From CAWBAT01 sp046331665 (lineage in GTDB: Bacteria; Acidobacteriota; Terriglobia; Versatilivoradales; Versatilivoraceae), in contig JAXLQK010000014.1 in the NCBI GenBank assembly GCA_046331665.1, positions 62,001 through 126,000 on the forward strand: DNA of 64,000 nt, given 5' to 3'. Under the pieces are notes generated by a model that was not told the DNA's origin, did no database searches, and worked only from the letters and a program-made list of their open reading frames with translations. Each line of letters opens with the position of its first letter. Position 1 is the first letter of the stretch. Positions 44,996 to 53,794 of this stretch are shown piece by piece. Made by a program: the position numbers and the translations under genes.

Positions 44996-46039
44996 TTAAT
45001 TCAAAGGGGTGAGGACAGCTTTGACATATTCTCCGGACAGCATATTTTCAAAGCAGTCTTTCCATTCATTAATACCGGCCACCCGGCTGATAACGAGATC
45101 GAGGTTTATCTGCCCGCTCGAAATCATTTCAATGACGCGTTCCCAGATAGGCCAGTTATGGGAGAAGCTTCCCTGCACTGTGACGGCCTTCTGTACCATA
45201 GGATCCAGGCTGAAGCCCATGGGCTGTGGCCCCCAACCAACCTTGCAGATTTGACCGGCTGGACGTACGGCCTGCATGGCCATCTGGAACGTGGGCGAAA
45301 CTCCCGCGGCATCGATCACAACATCCACTCCGAATCCATCGCCCAGATTCTTGATGTATTCCAATACGTTCCCGTCCAGGGCGGCGTGGGCACCCAGTTG
45401 TTTGGCCACGCCCAAGCGCTTGGCATCAACGGGGAGTCCGGCCACGATCAAGTGGCCCGCCCCGCACAATTTGGCCATCAAGGCACAGAGCAGACCAATG
45501 GGACCGGGGCCGATTACCAGCACATGATCTCCCGGTTTGATATGCGCATTATTGCAGACAGCGTTATAAGCGACACAACAGGGTTCTGTCAGCGCCGCTT
45601 TTTCAAACGTCAGCTTTGACGGGAGGTTGTGCAGGCATCGTTCCGGAACCTTGACGAAGTCCGTCATGGCTCCATTCACCCCATAACCGAATCCCAGCCG
45701 ACTCGGATCCAAATTATAGAGGCCCCGCCGCGTAAAGGGCGAAAACTCGTCGATCACCGCGGCCGTCTCGCTGACCACCCGATCTCCCTCTTTGAACTTG
45801 CGGACCCGGCTTCCAGCTTTTGCCACCGTTCCACAAAATTCATGTCCCAGGACGATCGGATAATTGACTTTCCAACTGTGGGTCCCGTGCCATTGATGCA
45901 GGTCGCTTCCACAGACGCTGGCGGCGCCCACTTTCAAGAGGACGTCCTGCTCTCCAATTTCGGGGACAGGCACTTCCCGGAGTTCCACACTTCCAGAAGC
46001 GGCGCCAAAATTCACCACGGCAGGCATTATTTTAGACAT
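44996..46039 (-). CDS. Zinc-dependent alcohol dehydrogenase (threonine/sorbitol dehydrogenase type)
   Basis: The 347-residue enzyme is a zinc MDR. It shows VGAASVCGSDLHQWHG with the catalytic-zinc cysteine, the GHEFCG motif with His and Glu, and the Rossmann loop VIGPGPIGLLCALM. In the second zinc region I do not see all four structural cysteines. The start at 46039, with AGGAGAG upstream, lies two bases after the hexulose phosphate synthase-like gene. It probably oxidises a sugar alcohol or threonine-like substrate with NAD. The coupling suggests a joint pathway with that gene. Confidence 0.88.
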   Translation of the reverse strand: MSKIMPAVVNFGAASGSVELREVPVPEIGEQDVLLKVGAASVCGSDLHQWHGTHSWKVNYPIVLGHEFCGTVAKAGSRVRKFKEGDRVVSETAAVIDEFSPFTRRGLYNLDPSRLGFGYGVNGAMTDFVKVPERCLHNLPSKLTFEKAALTEPCCVAYNAVCNNAHIKPGDHVLVIGPGPIGLLCALMAKLCGAGHLIVAGLPVDAKRLGVAKQLGAHAALDGNVLEYIKNLGDGFGVDVVIDAAGVSPTFQMAMQAVRPAGQICKVGWGPQPMGFSLDPMVQKAVTVQGSFSHNWPIWERVIEMISSGQINLDLVISRVAGINEWKDCFENMLSGEYVKAVLTPLN

Positions 46040-46040
46040 G

Positions 46041-46754
46041 CTACTTTCTCTCCTTTCCAACGGGCACATCGCCAAAGCGATGGACGGATTCACAAATCTG
46101 TTTCAAGGCTCCCTCAACGTCGCCGGTGGCCACACGAAACGCCTTGGCATCGATGGCCAGCGGGGCACCGAGCACGACCAGGGGGGCTCCGTACTGAGGA
46201 GTGGCGATCGCCTGTTCCACGGTGAGACCGCCGACGGCCTGCACGGGCACCTGGACGGCCTTGACGACGTCGCGCAGTTGATCCAGCGGGCTGGGATAGG
46301 GCTTGCCCTGCTCCTTCAAAAGCGTGCGCTGATCGTAGGCGATATGATGAATGACATAATCGCACCCCAGATCTTCCAGGATTTTGGCTCCCACCACCAT
46401 ATCTGGCATACCCAGGTTGTCTCCCATCACCTTAACGCCGTAATCCCTGGCAGCCCGGACTACCAGTTGAACCGTTTCACGATGCGCTTGCCCCATCACA
46501 ACCACAAAATTGGCACCTGCTTTGGCCATAAGTTCCGCTTCCAGATAGCCGCCATCCATGGTTTTCAAATCCGCCACAATGGGGGTTTTTGGAAATTCGG
46601 ACCGAAGCGCGCGAACTCCGTTCATGCCCTCGGCGATGATCAACGGCGTCCCGGCCTCCAGCCAGTCCACCCCCGCTCGCATGGCCATCCGGGCGGTTTC
46701 GAGCGCCTCCGGGATCGTCGTCAGATCCAGCGAAATTTGTACGACGGGTAGCAT
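46041..46754 (-). CDS. 3-hexulose-6-phosphate synthase-like protein (OMPDC superfamily)
   Basis: The 237-residue TIM-barrel protein has ISLDLTTIPEALETARMAM, AGTPLIIAEG, and ADLKTMDGGYLEAEL with the Asp-x-Lys-x-x-Asp active site typical of HPS rather than UlaD decarboxylases. HPS condenses formaldehyde with ribulose 5-phosphate; in archaea it works in reverse to make pentose phosphate. No 6-phospho-3-hexuloisomerase gene is adjacent. The zinc dehydrogenase downstream begins almost at once. The true substrate is uncertain. Confidence 0.82.
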   Translation of the reverse strand: MLPVVQISLDLTTIPEALETARMAMRAGVDWLEAGTPLIIAEGMNGVRALRSEFPKTPIVADLKTMDGGYLEAELMAKAGANFVVVMGQAHRETVQLVVRAARDYGVKVMGDNLGMPDMVVGAKILEDLGCDYVIHHIAYDQRTLLKEQGKPYPSPLDQLRDVVKAVQVPVQAVGGLTVEQAIATPQYGAPLVVLGAPLAIDAKAFRVATGDVEGALKQICESVHRFGDVPVGKERK

Positions 46755-46885
46755 ATGAGTTCATCCTTTTCTATGATTTAAAGTCAACTCAACCACCTTG
46801 AAGCGTATCAGATCGACCAAGCGAGTCCAAGCAGAATCCCTTTTTCAGAAGGTAGGAAATCCTCTCGAGAACGGGTCCCCGCCGG

Positions 46886-48850
46886 CTAGTGGCGACTGCT
46901 GATTTCATGCACGGCATCGACCAAGGCAACCACACTTTCCACGGGCGTCTCAGGCAGGATTCCATGACCGAGATTGAAGATATGGCCTGGCCGGCGACCG
47001 GCTTTCTCCAGGAGCTGGCGTGCGCGATGCTCAATAGTCTGCGGCTCCGAAAGCAGGACCAATGGATCGAGATTGCCTTGGACTGCAACATCATGACCGA
47101 TTCTGGCCCACGCCTCCGCCAAATCCACGCGCCAGTCAACCCCGATGACATCGCCTCCCGCCTGGCGGTCAAGTTCCAGATAAGCAGAAGTCCCGGTTGA
47201 GAAATTGATGACGGGCACCCCTTTCTTGATCCCCTCAATGACGTGCCTCGTATGTGGGAGCACAAAATCTCGATAGTCCTCAGGGCTGAGGCAGCCGACC
47301 CAACTGTCAAAGAGCTGAACCGCCTGAGCACCCGCGGCAACCTGCCCATTCAAATATTTCACCAGGCTGCGCGAGATGGAGGCCATCATCTCGTGCCACG
47401 CCTCAGGCTCGCGGTACATCAGCGATTTGGTATGCCGGTAACTCTTGGAGGCCCCTCCTTCGACGATATAGGAAGCCAGAGTAAACGGGGCCCCGGCAAA
47501 TCCAATCAACGGGATGTCGGACTTCAACCCGGCACGGGTCTTCCGAATCGCGTCGAAGACGAAAGACAGGGATTCCTGGGGCTCGACTTCTCGAATGCGG
47601 CGGACGTCAACCGCATGACGAATGATCCCGTCGATTACCGGGCCATCCCCCTTCTCGAAACGGAGTCCCAACCCCATGGGTTCCACAATCAGGAGGATAT
47701 CGGCAAAGATAATGGCGGCGTCGACCCCGAGACGGTGGGCGGCTGTGACCGTTACCTCGGCCGCCAGATCTGAATTCTTGCAAAGTTCGAGAAAGGAATT
47801 ACGGGCCCGAATTTCCCGGTACTCGGCCATGTAGCGCCCTGCCTGACGCATCAACCAGATGGGTGTATATTCGGTCGGCAAACAGCGGCAGGCCCGCATA
47901 AACGTGCTGGACTCCAACTTGTCCGTGATTGGCGTTGCCGGAATCGCTTCACCCACCGGGGAACCCAATCGGCCGGCCGGGGAAGTTCGGTTCTTCTTCA
48001 TTTCCAGTATCTGGGGAGACAATCCGGCAGTTTCCGAGACCAGCCTGGCCATTTTAGGCTCTTGAGGTTCCACATCGATGTCAACTCCATGGTCATGCAA
48101 TGATTGGCTGCACGACGGACCAATAGAACCGACGACCACTTTCGCCAGGGCTTCTCTGAGCGCAAAGGACAATGACCGCTGTTCGGCCACCTGAAACAGG
48201 TGGGAAGCTTGCATGGAGTTGGTGAATAGCGCCACTTTACACTCGCCCTCAATCAAGGCGCGAATTGCTCTTTCGAGGGGTTGGGTATCCTGCGGCAGAG
48301 TCCAGCGATAGACCGGAACTTGCAAAACATGGGCGCCCCTGGTTTTCAGCTCTTCGATGAGTTCAAAGTTGGGAACACCCGATTCCTGGACAGCCACTGT
48401 CAGGCCTGGCAGAGGAGGAAAGCGTTCGTCGTTATCGACAATTTCCAGGAACTCTCTCCAAGTCCCGGGATCGGGCACGGCGATCGAGACGGGAACACCC
48501 TGCTCCCGCAATGCCTCCACAGGCTTCGGTCCTCGCGCCACAATCGTGATGCGGCGGAGCGCTTCCTTGAGCTGATCTTGCGGGAAACTGGTCGCCAGCA
48601 CTTCAAAAAGATTTCGGGTGCCGCCACCCGTTTGAAAGAGCACTACCGCGATCTCCTGACGCAACAGCCGGCTTCCAAATTCCAGCGCAGAAACATTCTG
48701 CGTGAGTGGCACTTCAGCCATGGAAGGGGCAAGCAAGGGACGTCCGCCATGCTTTAGAATGAGCTGTTCCATGTCCCCGGCGCGGCGGCCTTCAAAGGCG
48801 GCCACACACAATCCGGCGAAACCCTGTTGTGCTTTTTCCGTCTCAGCCAC
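46886..48850 (-). CDS. hemE: HemD-HemE fusion: uroporphyrinogen-III synthase and decarboxylase
   Basis: The 654-residue protein starts with GTG at 48850. Residues 1 to about 270 have the HemD fold: CVAAFEGRRAGDMEQLI, LFQTGGGTRN, and VGSIGPSCSQSL. They close hydroxymethylbilane to uroporphyrinogen III. Residues from about 315 are HemE: IWLMRQAGRYMAEYREIR, then IIFADILLIVEPMGLG and a late HIFNLGHGILPETPVE. They decarboxylate that product to coproporphyrinogen III. A linker of about 45 residues joins the two. The fusion channels successive haem steps. No other haem gene is in the window. Confidence 0.92.
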   Translation of the reverse strand: MAETEKAQQGFAGLCVAAFEGRRAGDMEQLILKHGGRPLLAPSMAEVPLTQNVSALEFGSRLLRQEIAVVLFQTGGGTRNLFEVLATSFPQDQLKEALRRITIVARGPKPVEALREQGVPVSIAVPDPGTWREFLEIVDNDERFPPLPGLTVAVQESGVPNFELIEELKTRGAHVLQVPVYRWTLPQDTQPLERAIRALIEGECKVALFTNSMQASHLFQVAEQRSLSFALREALAKVVVGSIGPSCSQSLHDHGVDIDVEPQEPKMARLVSETAGLSPQILEMKKNRTSPAGRLGSPVGEAIPATPITDKLESSTFMRACRCLPTEYTPIWLMRQAGRYMAEYREIRARNSFLELCKNSDLAAEVTVTAAHRLGVDAAIIFADILLIVEPMGLGLRFEKGDGPVIDGIIRHAVDVRRIREVEPQESLSFVFDAIRKTRAGLKSDIPLIGFAGAPFTLASYIVEGGASKSYRHTKSLMYREPEAWHEMMASISRSLVKYLNGQVAAGAQAVQLFDSWVGCLSPEDYRDFVLPHTRHVIEGIKKGVPVINFSTGTSAYLELDRQAGGDVIGVDWRVDLAEAWARIGHDVAVQGNLDPLVLLSEPQTIEHRARQLLEKAGRRPGHIFNLGHGILPETPVESVVALVDAVHEISSRH

Positions 48851-49186
48851 GGTGGAGTCTTCTCCTGGCCCATCGAGATTGCTCTGCTAGCACTGCCATT
48901 CCCAATCCGTCACAATAGCAAAAGGGTTTCACACGGTGCAACTGGTGTTTGGAAATAGTCCAGCTCACTGGGATGCATCTATTTCTCCCCTGCACGGGCA
49001 ACATGGAGCTCCTGCCTGGACTTGGATCGTAACAAAGTCCCCCATGATGGGTACCCAGAAAACTGAATCACACTGAGAGTTAGTTCTGCGGCAAAATCGG
49101 TGGAAAATAGAGGAGGATATTGGCCGAATAAGTAGCGATTTTCAGTGGAGCAGGATCGTGGCAGTGCAACGATTGGGGCAACGATT
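48851..49186. other. Gene-free gap upstream of hemDE
   Basis: No gene is visible in these 336 bases. Near 49167-49190 the 12-base unit CAACGATTGGGG is present twice in tandem, directly beside the left end of the RAYT relic. The promoter of the fusion gene must lie near 48860-48950 but no hexamers stood out. Confidence 0.4.
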
Positions 49187-49496
49187 GGGGTCAGCCCCTT
49201 AAAAAATAAATTTATGAGTTTTAATTCAATTTCATTTAGCTGCTGTTTCAAGTTTCCCTGCGGGGAGAGAGCTTGCTGTAATCGTCGCAACTGAATGCTC
49301 ACGGCCGCCCCCGCGTCGGGCCCTATCACCCCGGCGGTTTGGCGTTACGGCATCCCGCACGATGCTCTGGCGTTGGTTGCCCTGCAGTGTCACGTGGTAC
49401 AGTGCTCTTTCATACTGCATTCGCAATTACAACCACACTTTAATCCATGAGCCTTTCCAGGGCAAACGCATATTTATTATTTAAGGGCTGACCCCA
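49187..49496 (-). mobile_element. Shrunken RAYT (REP-associated Y1 transposase) element with inverted ends
   Basis: The ends GGGGTCAGCCCCTTAAAAAA (49187) and, in reverse complement, GGGGTCAGCCCTTAAATAAT (49496) match and are followed by TAAAT on both sides. Inside, on the minus strand, the frame 49232-49426 begins MRMQYERALYHVTLQGNQRQ, the N-terminus of a Y1/IS200-like transposase. The catalytic HUH region and the rest are deleted. It is about 310 bases long, like a non-autonomous MITE derived from a RAYT. Confidence 0.78.
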
Positions 49497-49550
49497 TTTC
49501 TCTTGTCCGAAGCGCGTTTTCCTTGCCAGAGAACCCAGGTGATTGAACCT

Positions 49551-49874
49551 TCAATAATTGCGATAAGATAGAATAACAGAGGCAGTTCCCAAACCCCTTC
49601 CTAAATTCCAGTACGATTGAAGAGGATTCCCCTTCAGAAAGGGAATAGCTGCCGCTGCCGTTAAAAGAAAACCAATGCCAGCCAGCACTGTCCTCCGGGC
49701 GTGCTTTCGCATATTTGCCATCATCGATATTCCCTCTTCCTTGTCTGATTTGAACTCGATGTGCTCGGGCAGGACTCGGAACAGCTCATCAATAGTTTTA
49801 GGGTCAATCCACCTTGACGATATCCGCGAGGTCGCCGTTACCAAGATCAGAGGTTCCGAGTCAATCACATACAA
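49551..49874 (-). CDS. Small membrane protein of unknown function
   Basis: The 107-residue frame begins with TTG at 49874 and has VIDSEPLILVTATSRISSRWI, then a KTIDELFRVLPEHIEFK stretch and two hydrophobic helices near the end. Reading the same frame further upstream gives protein-like DQHSILTFLHRHTLVREVLY before a stop, so the true start may be earlier and non-ATG. It resembles no family I can name. Confidence 0.4.
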   Translation of the reverse strand: MYVIDSEPLILVTATSRISSRWIDPKTIDELFRVLPEHIEFKSDKEEGISMMANMRKHARRTVLAGIGFLLTAAAAIPFLKGNPLQSYWNLGRGLGTASVILSYRNY

Positions 49875-50145
49875 AACTTCTCGAACCAGTGTATGTCTGT
49901 GCAGAAAGGTAAGTATCGAATGCTGATCTGTTCCGGGCTAATTTCGGCTCGATAAGCCAGCACGCCACAATTAAACACAGGCACGCGACGATATGACAGC
50001 GGTCATCATACGAACCGGCCCTTTCCTGCACTATACAAGAAAGCCGCAAGAAATAATGACAGAATCTTGAGGAAGTGGATATCGGATTATGACAACATCC
50101 ATTTCGCACAGGTCGCCTTACATGTCGTGGAATGCTGTGTCTTTT
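49875..50145. other. Gap upstream of the first IS relic
   Basis: I see no gene here apart from the possible N-terminal extension of the 49551 protein. The sequence just before 50146 shows no target-site duplication that I could identify. Confidence 0.4.
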
Positions 50146-50300
50146 GACCCGACCGGGTACTTTGTGCCAACCGAAGTGAGCGATAATTCACCAAGGAGGA
50201 CAAAAGATGCCCCAAGAGAAGTATAAACCAGAACAAGAGGTGCCGCAAGGAAGGGAAGAAGCAATGTCTTTTTTACCCGTGACCCCATTTTTACCCTGAT
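50146..50300 (+). mobile_element. Left end of an IS3-family relic with orfA start
   Basis: GACCCGACCGGGTACTTTGT is followed by GCCAACCGAAGTGAGCGATA, an inverted-repeat-like end. About 45 bases later ATG 50207 opens MPQEKYKPEQ, the well-known N-terminus of IS3-group OrfA. The frame is then lost. The first 40 bases match 52189-52230 with few changes. Confidence 0.72.
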
Positions 50301-50329
50301 TTCTGCCATAAGATAGGTGTAAATCAGGG
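50294..50329. repeat. Hairpin CCCTGATTT / AAATCAGGG
   Basis: Nine or ten bases pair perfectly across an 18-base loop. It lies just after the decayed IS end and about 250 bases before mltF. It may be part of the IS or an unrelated terminator; no T-run follows on the plus strand. Confidence 0.4.
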
Positions 50330-50487
50330 TGGTTCTCCAGTGGGAAACCGCCCGAGAATCGATTTTCGGGATGGGGGACGTGCCTTCCCTCTCGCCCCGC
50401 CGATTTCGGCTGGCCAATCAGGGCAGTATACAAGCGACACGACTTCCTGCCATTCCGAAATTGATGCTCGAAATAACCGCCTTAATA

Positions 50488-50515
50488 TTGCTCACGGCAT
50501 CCCTTCTAATATAAT
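50488..50515 (+). promoter_or_regulatory. Candidate promoter of mltF-like gene
   Basis: TATAAT at 50510-50515 is a perfect -10 box. TTGCTC at 50488-50493, sixteen bases before it, is a moderate -35. It lies about 60 bases ahead of the ATG at 50576. Confidence 0.5.
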
Positions 50516-50575
50516 CTGCAGGCGGTAAAGAAGACGAAGGCTTGCGACTGGCCTTATGGAGGTTGAACATCAGAG

Positions 50576-52147
50576 ATGAGCAGGGAAATTTTATCTCCAA
50601 CAGCTATCAAAATAGTTCTGGCGGTTTCAGTGATTTTCCTGCTTTTTCTTGTGCCTGCTTGCACGAAAGAACCCGCCAAATCGGGTCCCACGCCGCAGAA
50701 GGTCGAAAATGCGCCGCCTTCGACATCAGGTGAAGCCACGACGTCAGGGGAGGCTGAAAATGCCTCTCAGGAACAACTGAGCGATGCTTTCATGAAGTTC
50801 GTTGCTCAGAAATGGACCGGTGACCTCGATGGGATGATCCAGCGGCGGCTTATCCGGGTCCTCACGACCTATTCCAAGACCAACTATTTCATTGACCGCG
50901 GCACACAGCGTGGCATCACTTACGATGCTTCTAAGACTTTTGAGGACGATCTGAACAAGGAACTCAAAAACACGCACATTCGTGTGAACGTTGTGTGTGT
51001 TCCTGTGGTTCGCGATGATCTGATCCCTGCCTTACTGGACGGCCGCGGGGACATCGTGGGCGCCGGGCTGTTATTGACGGACTGGCGCAAGGAGAAGGTC
51101 GACTTCTCCAACCCGACAAGGTCTCATATCTCGGTGATCGTCGTCACCGGTCCTGGAGCCCCCCCGATTGCGTCCATCCAGGATCTGGGTGGGAAGGAGG
51201 TTTACCTGCAAACATCTGGAGTATTGCAACGAGGAGTGGACAGCTTCAATGCGATGCTGGCCAAAGCGGGGCGGCCTCCCGTCAAGATTCGACCCGCGCC
51301 CGAGGTTCTCGCACCTGAAGACATTCTCGAGATGGTGAATGCAGGAATTGTGCCCATTACCCTCGCGCCGGACTACCTTGGCGAATTTTGGCAAAATGTG
51401 TTCCCTGACATCGTTCTGCACAAGGATGTGGCTGTCAAGTCAGAGGCTGAGATCGGAATGATGGTTCGCAAGAACAGTCCTCAATTGCTGGCCAAGCTCA
51501 ATGGTTTTGTTGCCCGCTACCCCGAAGGTTCCCGTGAACGGAATGTGCTGCTGAATAAGTATCTCAAGGAGGTGAAATACGCCAGGCAGGTGACTTCGAA
51601 GCAGGAATCTGCCAAGTTCCAGCAAGTTGTCAGGTACCTGCGCAAGTACAGTGACCAATACGGTCTCGACTATCTGCTCCTGGGAGCCCTGGGCTACCAG
51701 GAGTCAACCCTCGACCAGAATAAGAAGAGTGGGATTGGAGCTATAGGCGTAATGCAAGTCATGCCGGCTACCGGCAAAAAGATGAAGGTGGGAGATATCA
51801 CACAACTCGAGCCCAATATTCACGCCGGTGTCAAGTACATCCGATTCATGATGGATCAGTATTACGCCAATGAGCCGATGAACACGCTCAACAAGGGGTT
51901 ATTTACATTCGCCTCTTACAACGCCGGTCCCGGCCGAATCAAGCAGTTGCGGGAACAAGCGGCCAAACGCGGCCTTGATCCCAACAAGTGGTTCAATAAC
52001 GTCGAGCTCGTCGCCGCGGAGTCTATCGGCCGAGAAACGGTCCAGTATGTCTCCAACATTTACAAATACTATCTGGCCTATAAGATGCTTACAGAAAAAA
52101 GTGAGGCGTGGCACAAGGCCAAGCAGGAACTGGTCAGGGCTAAGTAG
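50576..52147 (+). CDS. mltF: MltF-like membrane-bound lytic transglycosylase
   Basis: The 523-residue protein has a lipoprotein signal ending in LVPAC at about residues 25-29. It continues with a solute-binding (SBP_bac_3) domain to residue 345 and then an SLT domain with the catalytic glutamate in GALGYQESTLDQ and IGVMQVMPATGKKM. MltF cleaves peptidoglycan with formation of anhydro-muropeptides, and its N-terminal domain regulates it in response to wall peptides. A linker rich in serine, threonine and alanine follows the lipid site. GGAGG is found 12 bases before the ATG. The gene lies between two IS3-family relics in the same orientation. Confidence 0.93.
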   Translation: MSREILSPTAIKIVLAVSVIFLLFLVPACTKEPAKSGPTPQKVENAPPSTSGEATTSGEAENASQEQLSDAFMKFVAQKWTGDLDGMIQRRLIRVLTTYSKTNYFIDRGTQRGITYDASKTFEDDLNKELKNTHIRVNVVCVPVVRDDLIPALLDGRGDIVGAGLLLTDWRKEKVDFSNPTRSHISVIVVTGPGAPPIASIQDLGGKEVYLQTSGVLQRGVDSFNAMLAKAGRPPVKIRPAPEVLAPEDILEMVNAGIVPITLAPDYLGEFWQNVFPDIVLHKDVAVKSEAEIGMMVRKNSPQLLAKLNGFVARYPEGSRERNVLLNKYLKEVKYARQVTSKQESAKFQQVVRYLRKYSDQYGLDYLLLGALGYQESTLDQNKKSGIGAIGVMQVMPATGKKMKVGDITQLEPNIHAGVKYIRFMMDQYYANEPMNTLNKGLFTFASYNAGPGRIKQLREQAAKRGLDPNKWFNNVELVAAESIGRETVQYVSNIYKYYLAYKMLTEKSEAWHKAKQELVRAK

Positions 52148-52188
52148 CAACGAGCGGCAACGTTACCTGACAGAGTTATCTCGGTATT

Positions 52189-52386
52189 GACCCGACCGGG
52201 TATTTTTGTACCAACTGAAGTGATCGACACTCTGTCGGAACAGTGGCGACAGCACTATAGCCAGGTGCGGCCGCACGCCTCGTTGGGCTATAGGCCACCG
52301 GCACCGGTGGCCTACAGCCCAGGATGGAATCTCGTTTCACGGCCCCAGGCTGTGATGTAATTTGTATCACTCCGATTGGTACAAAA
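52189..52386 (+). mobile_element. Internally deleted IS3-family relic, 184 bp
   Basis: Ends TTTTGTACCAACTGAAGTGAT (52203 on) and, reversed, TTTTGTACCAATCGGAGTGAT (52386 back) form an inverted repeat of 21 bases with three mismatches. Between them only the transposase C-terminus remains: EQWRQHYSQVRPHASLGYRP then PAPVAYSPGWNLVS and a stop. It is thus a MITE-like deletion product. The preceding GACCCGACCGGGTA is shared with 50146. Confidence 0.8.
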
Positions 52387-52487
52387 GATTGGCCTTGCCA
52401 AATGGAGATTCGAAAATTTGGCTTTAACAAGTGCTCCTTTGTTACAATGCATCACGCAAGACATTGTCATCCAACAAGGAGATCTCA

Positions 52488-53686
52488 ATGAAGTCTCTCT
52501 GTAATTCTCTTTGCCTCTGGCTGCTGATTTTGACCTTGGGCACAACCACATTCGCCCAAACCAAGCCGAATACGCTGACCGCAGAGGAAATTTCGGCCGG
52601 CTGGATTCTGCTTTTCGATGGAGAGACGAATTTTGGTTGGGAGAACCATGGAGGATCTGATTGGAAAATCGCGGATGGGATCGTTTCAGCCGCTACGGGC
52701 GAAAGCGGATGGTTTGGAACGACTTCCGATTTTGGGGACTACATCCTCAAAGCGGATTATCGAACCGGGGCCGACGGCAACAGCGGACTTTTTCTCCGCT
52801 CCGCCAGTGAAGGGGAGCCAGCCAAGACGGGGTACGAACTCCAGATCTGCGACACGCATAAAGAGTATGTGACCGGGAGTCTGGTGAACTACCACAAAGC
52901 TCAGAAGAAAATGAGCTTTGAACCAGATCAGTGGCATCACTATGAGATTCAAGTCATGGGCGATCATTTCCTCATCAAACTCGACGGCCACACTCTTTTG
53001 AACGTTCACGACAAAAGTCACGCCGTGGGGCGTATTGGGCTGCAATACAACAAGGGAAAAAAGATTGAATTTCAGAACATCAAGCTGAAACCCCTTGGCT
53101 TGAGGTCAATCTTCAACGGAAAGAACCTCAAAGGCTGGCAATCGGTGGACAGCCCGCAGAAGAAAACGGTGCCGACCTGGTCGGTACGGAATAAGGCCAT
53201 CCATGTGGAGGGAGGGCCCGGCCAGCTTGAAACTACAGAATTCTTCGGGGACTTCATTTTTCAAATCGACGTCCGCACCAATCCCAAGGACGCAAACCAT
53301 CATCCGAACAGCGGCGTTTTCTTTCGAGGAGATAAGGAGACATTCTGGACCGGCTACGAATCCCAAATTCGAAATGAGTTCAAGAATCAGGACCGTACTC
53401 AGGCCGTCGATTTCGGCACAGGAGAAATTTATCATTTCCTGCCTGCACGCGGGTAATCCCGAATGATGGCGTGTATTTTTCCAAAACGATCGTCGCCTCG
53501 GAGCGCCATATGGCGGTCTGGATCAATGGGATCCAAGTCAGCGATTATACCGACTCGCGTCCGCCGGGCCTTGACATCCACACCCAGTCGCGGCCAGGAG
53601 CCGGTACGATCAACCTTCAGGCACACGACCCGACCACCAACCTCGATTTCAAGAACTTAAAAATCGTCCCCCTGCCACAACGTTGA
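52488..53686 (+). pseudogene. DUF1080 (3-keto-disaccharide hydrolase-type) secreted protein, one frameshift
   Basis: A signal peptide (MKSLCNSLCLWLLILTLG) is followed by two DUF1080 LamG-like beta-sandwich domains: WILLFDGETNFGWENHGGSDW with SGLFLRSA, then GLRSIFNGKNLKGW with SGVFFRGD. Near 53450 the frame breaks at GCACGCGGGTAATC. In the next frame it continues RVIPNDGVYFSKTIVASERH to TGA at 53686. Adding one base restores 1200 bases, so the gene is whole otherwise. Family members act on keto-sugars or bind glycans outside the cell. AAGGAG precedes ATG 52488. Confidence 0.82.
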
Positions 53687-53794
53687 GAATCCCTCACCGA
53701 TCAATCCGTCTGGCCTGGCAACGTTATCCGTGATCCTCGGCTTTGCGAAATGGCAAGTAACAGCCCTGCGGGAGATTCTCTGACACCTGACCCC

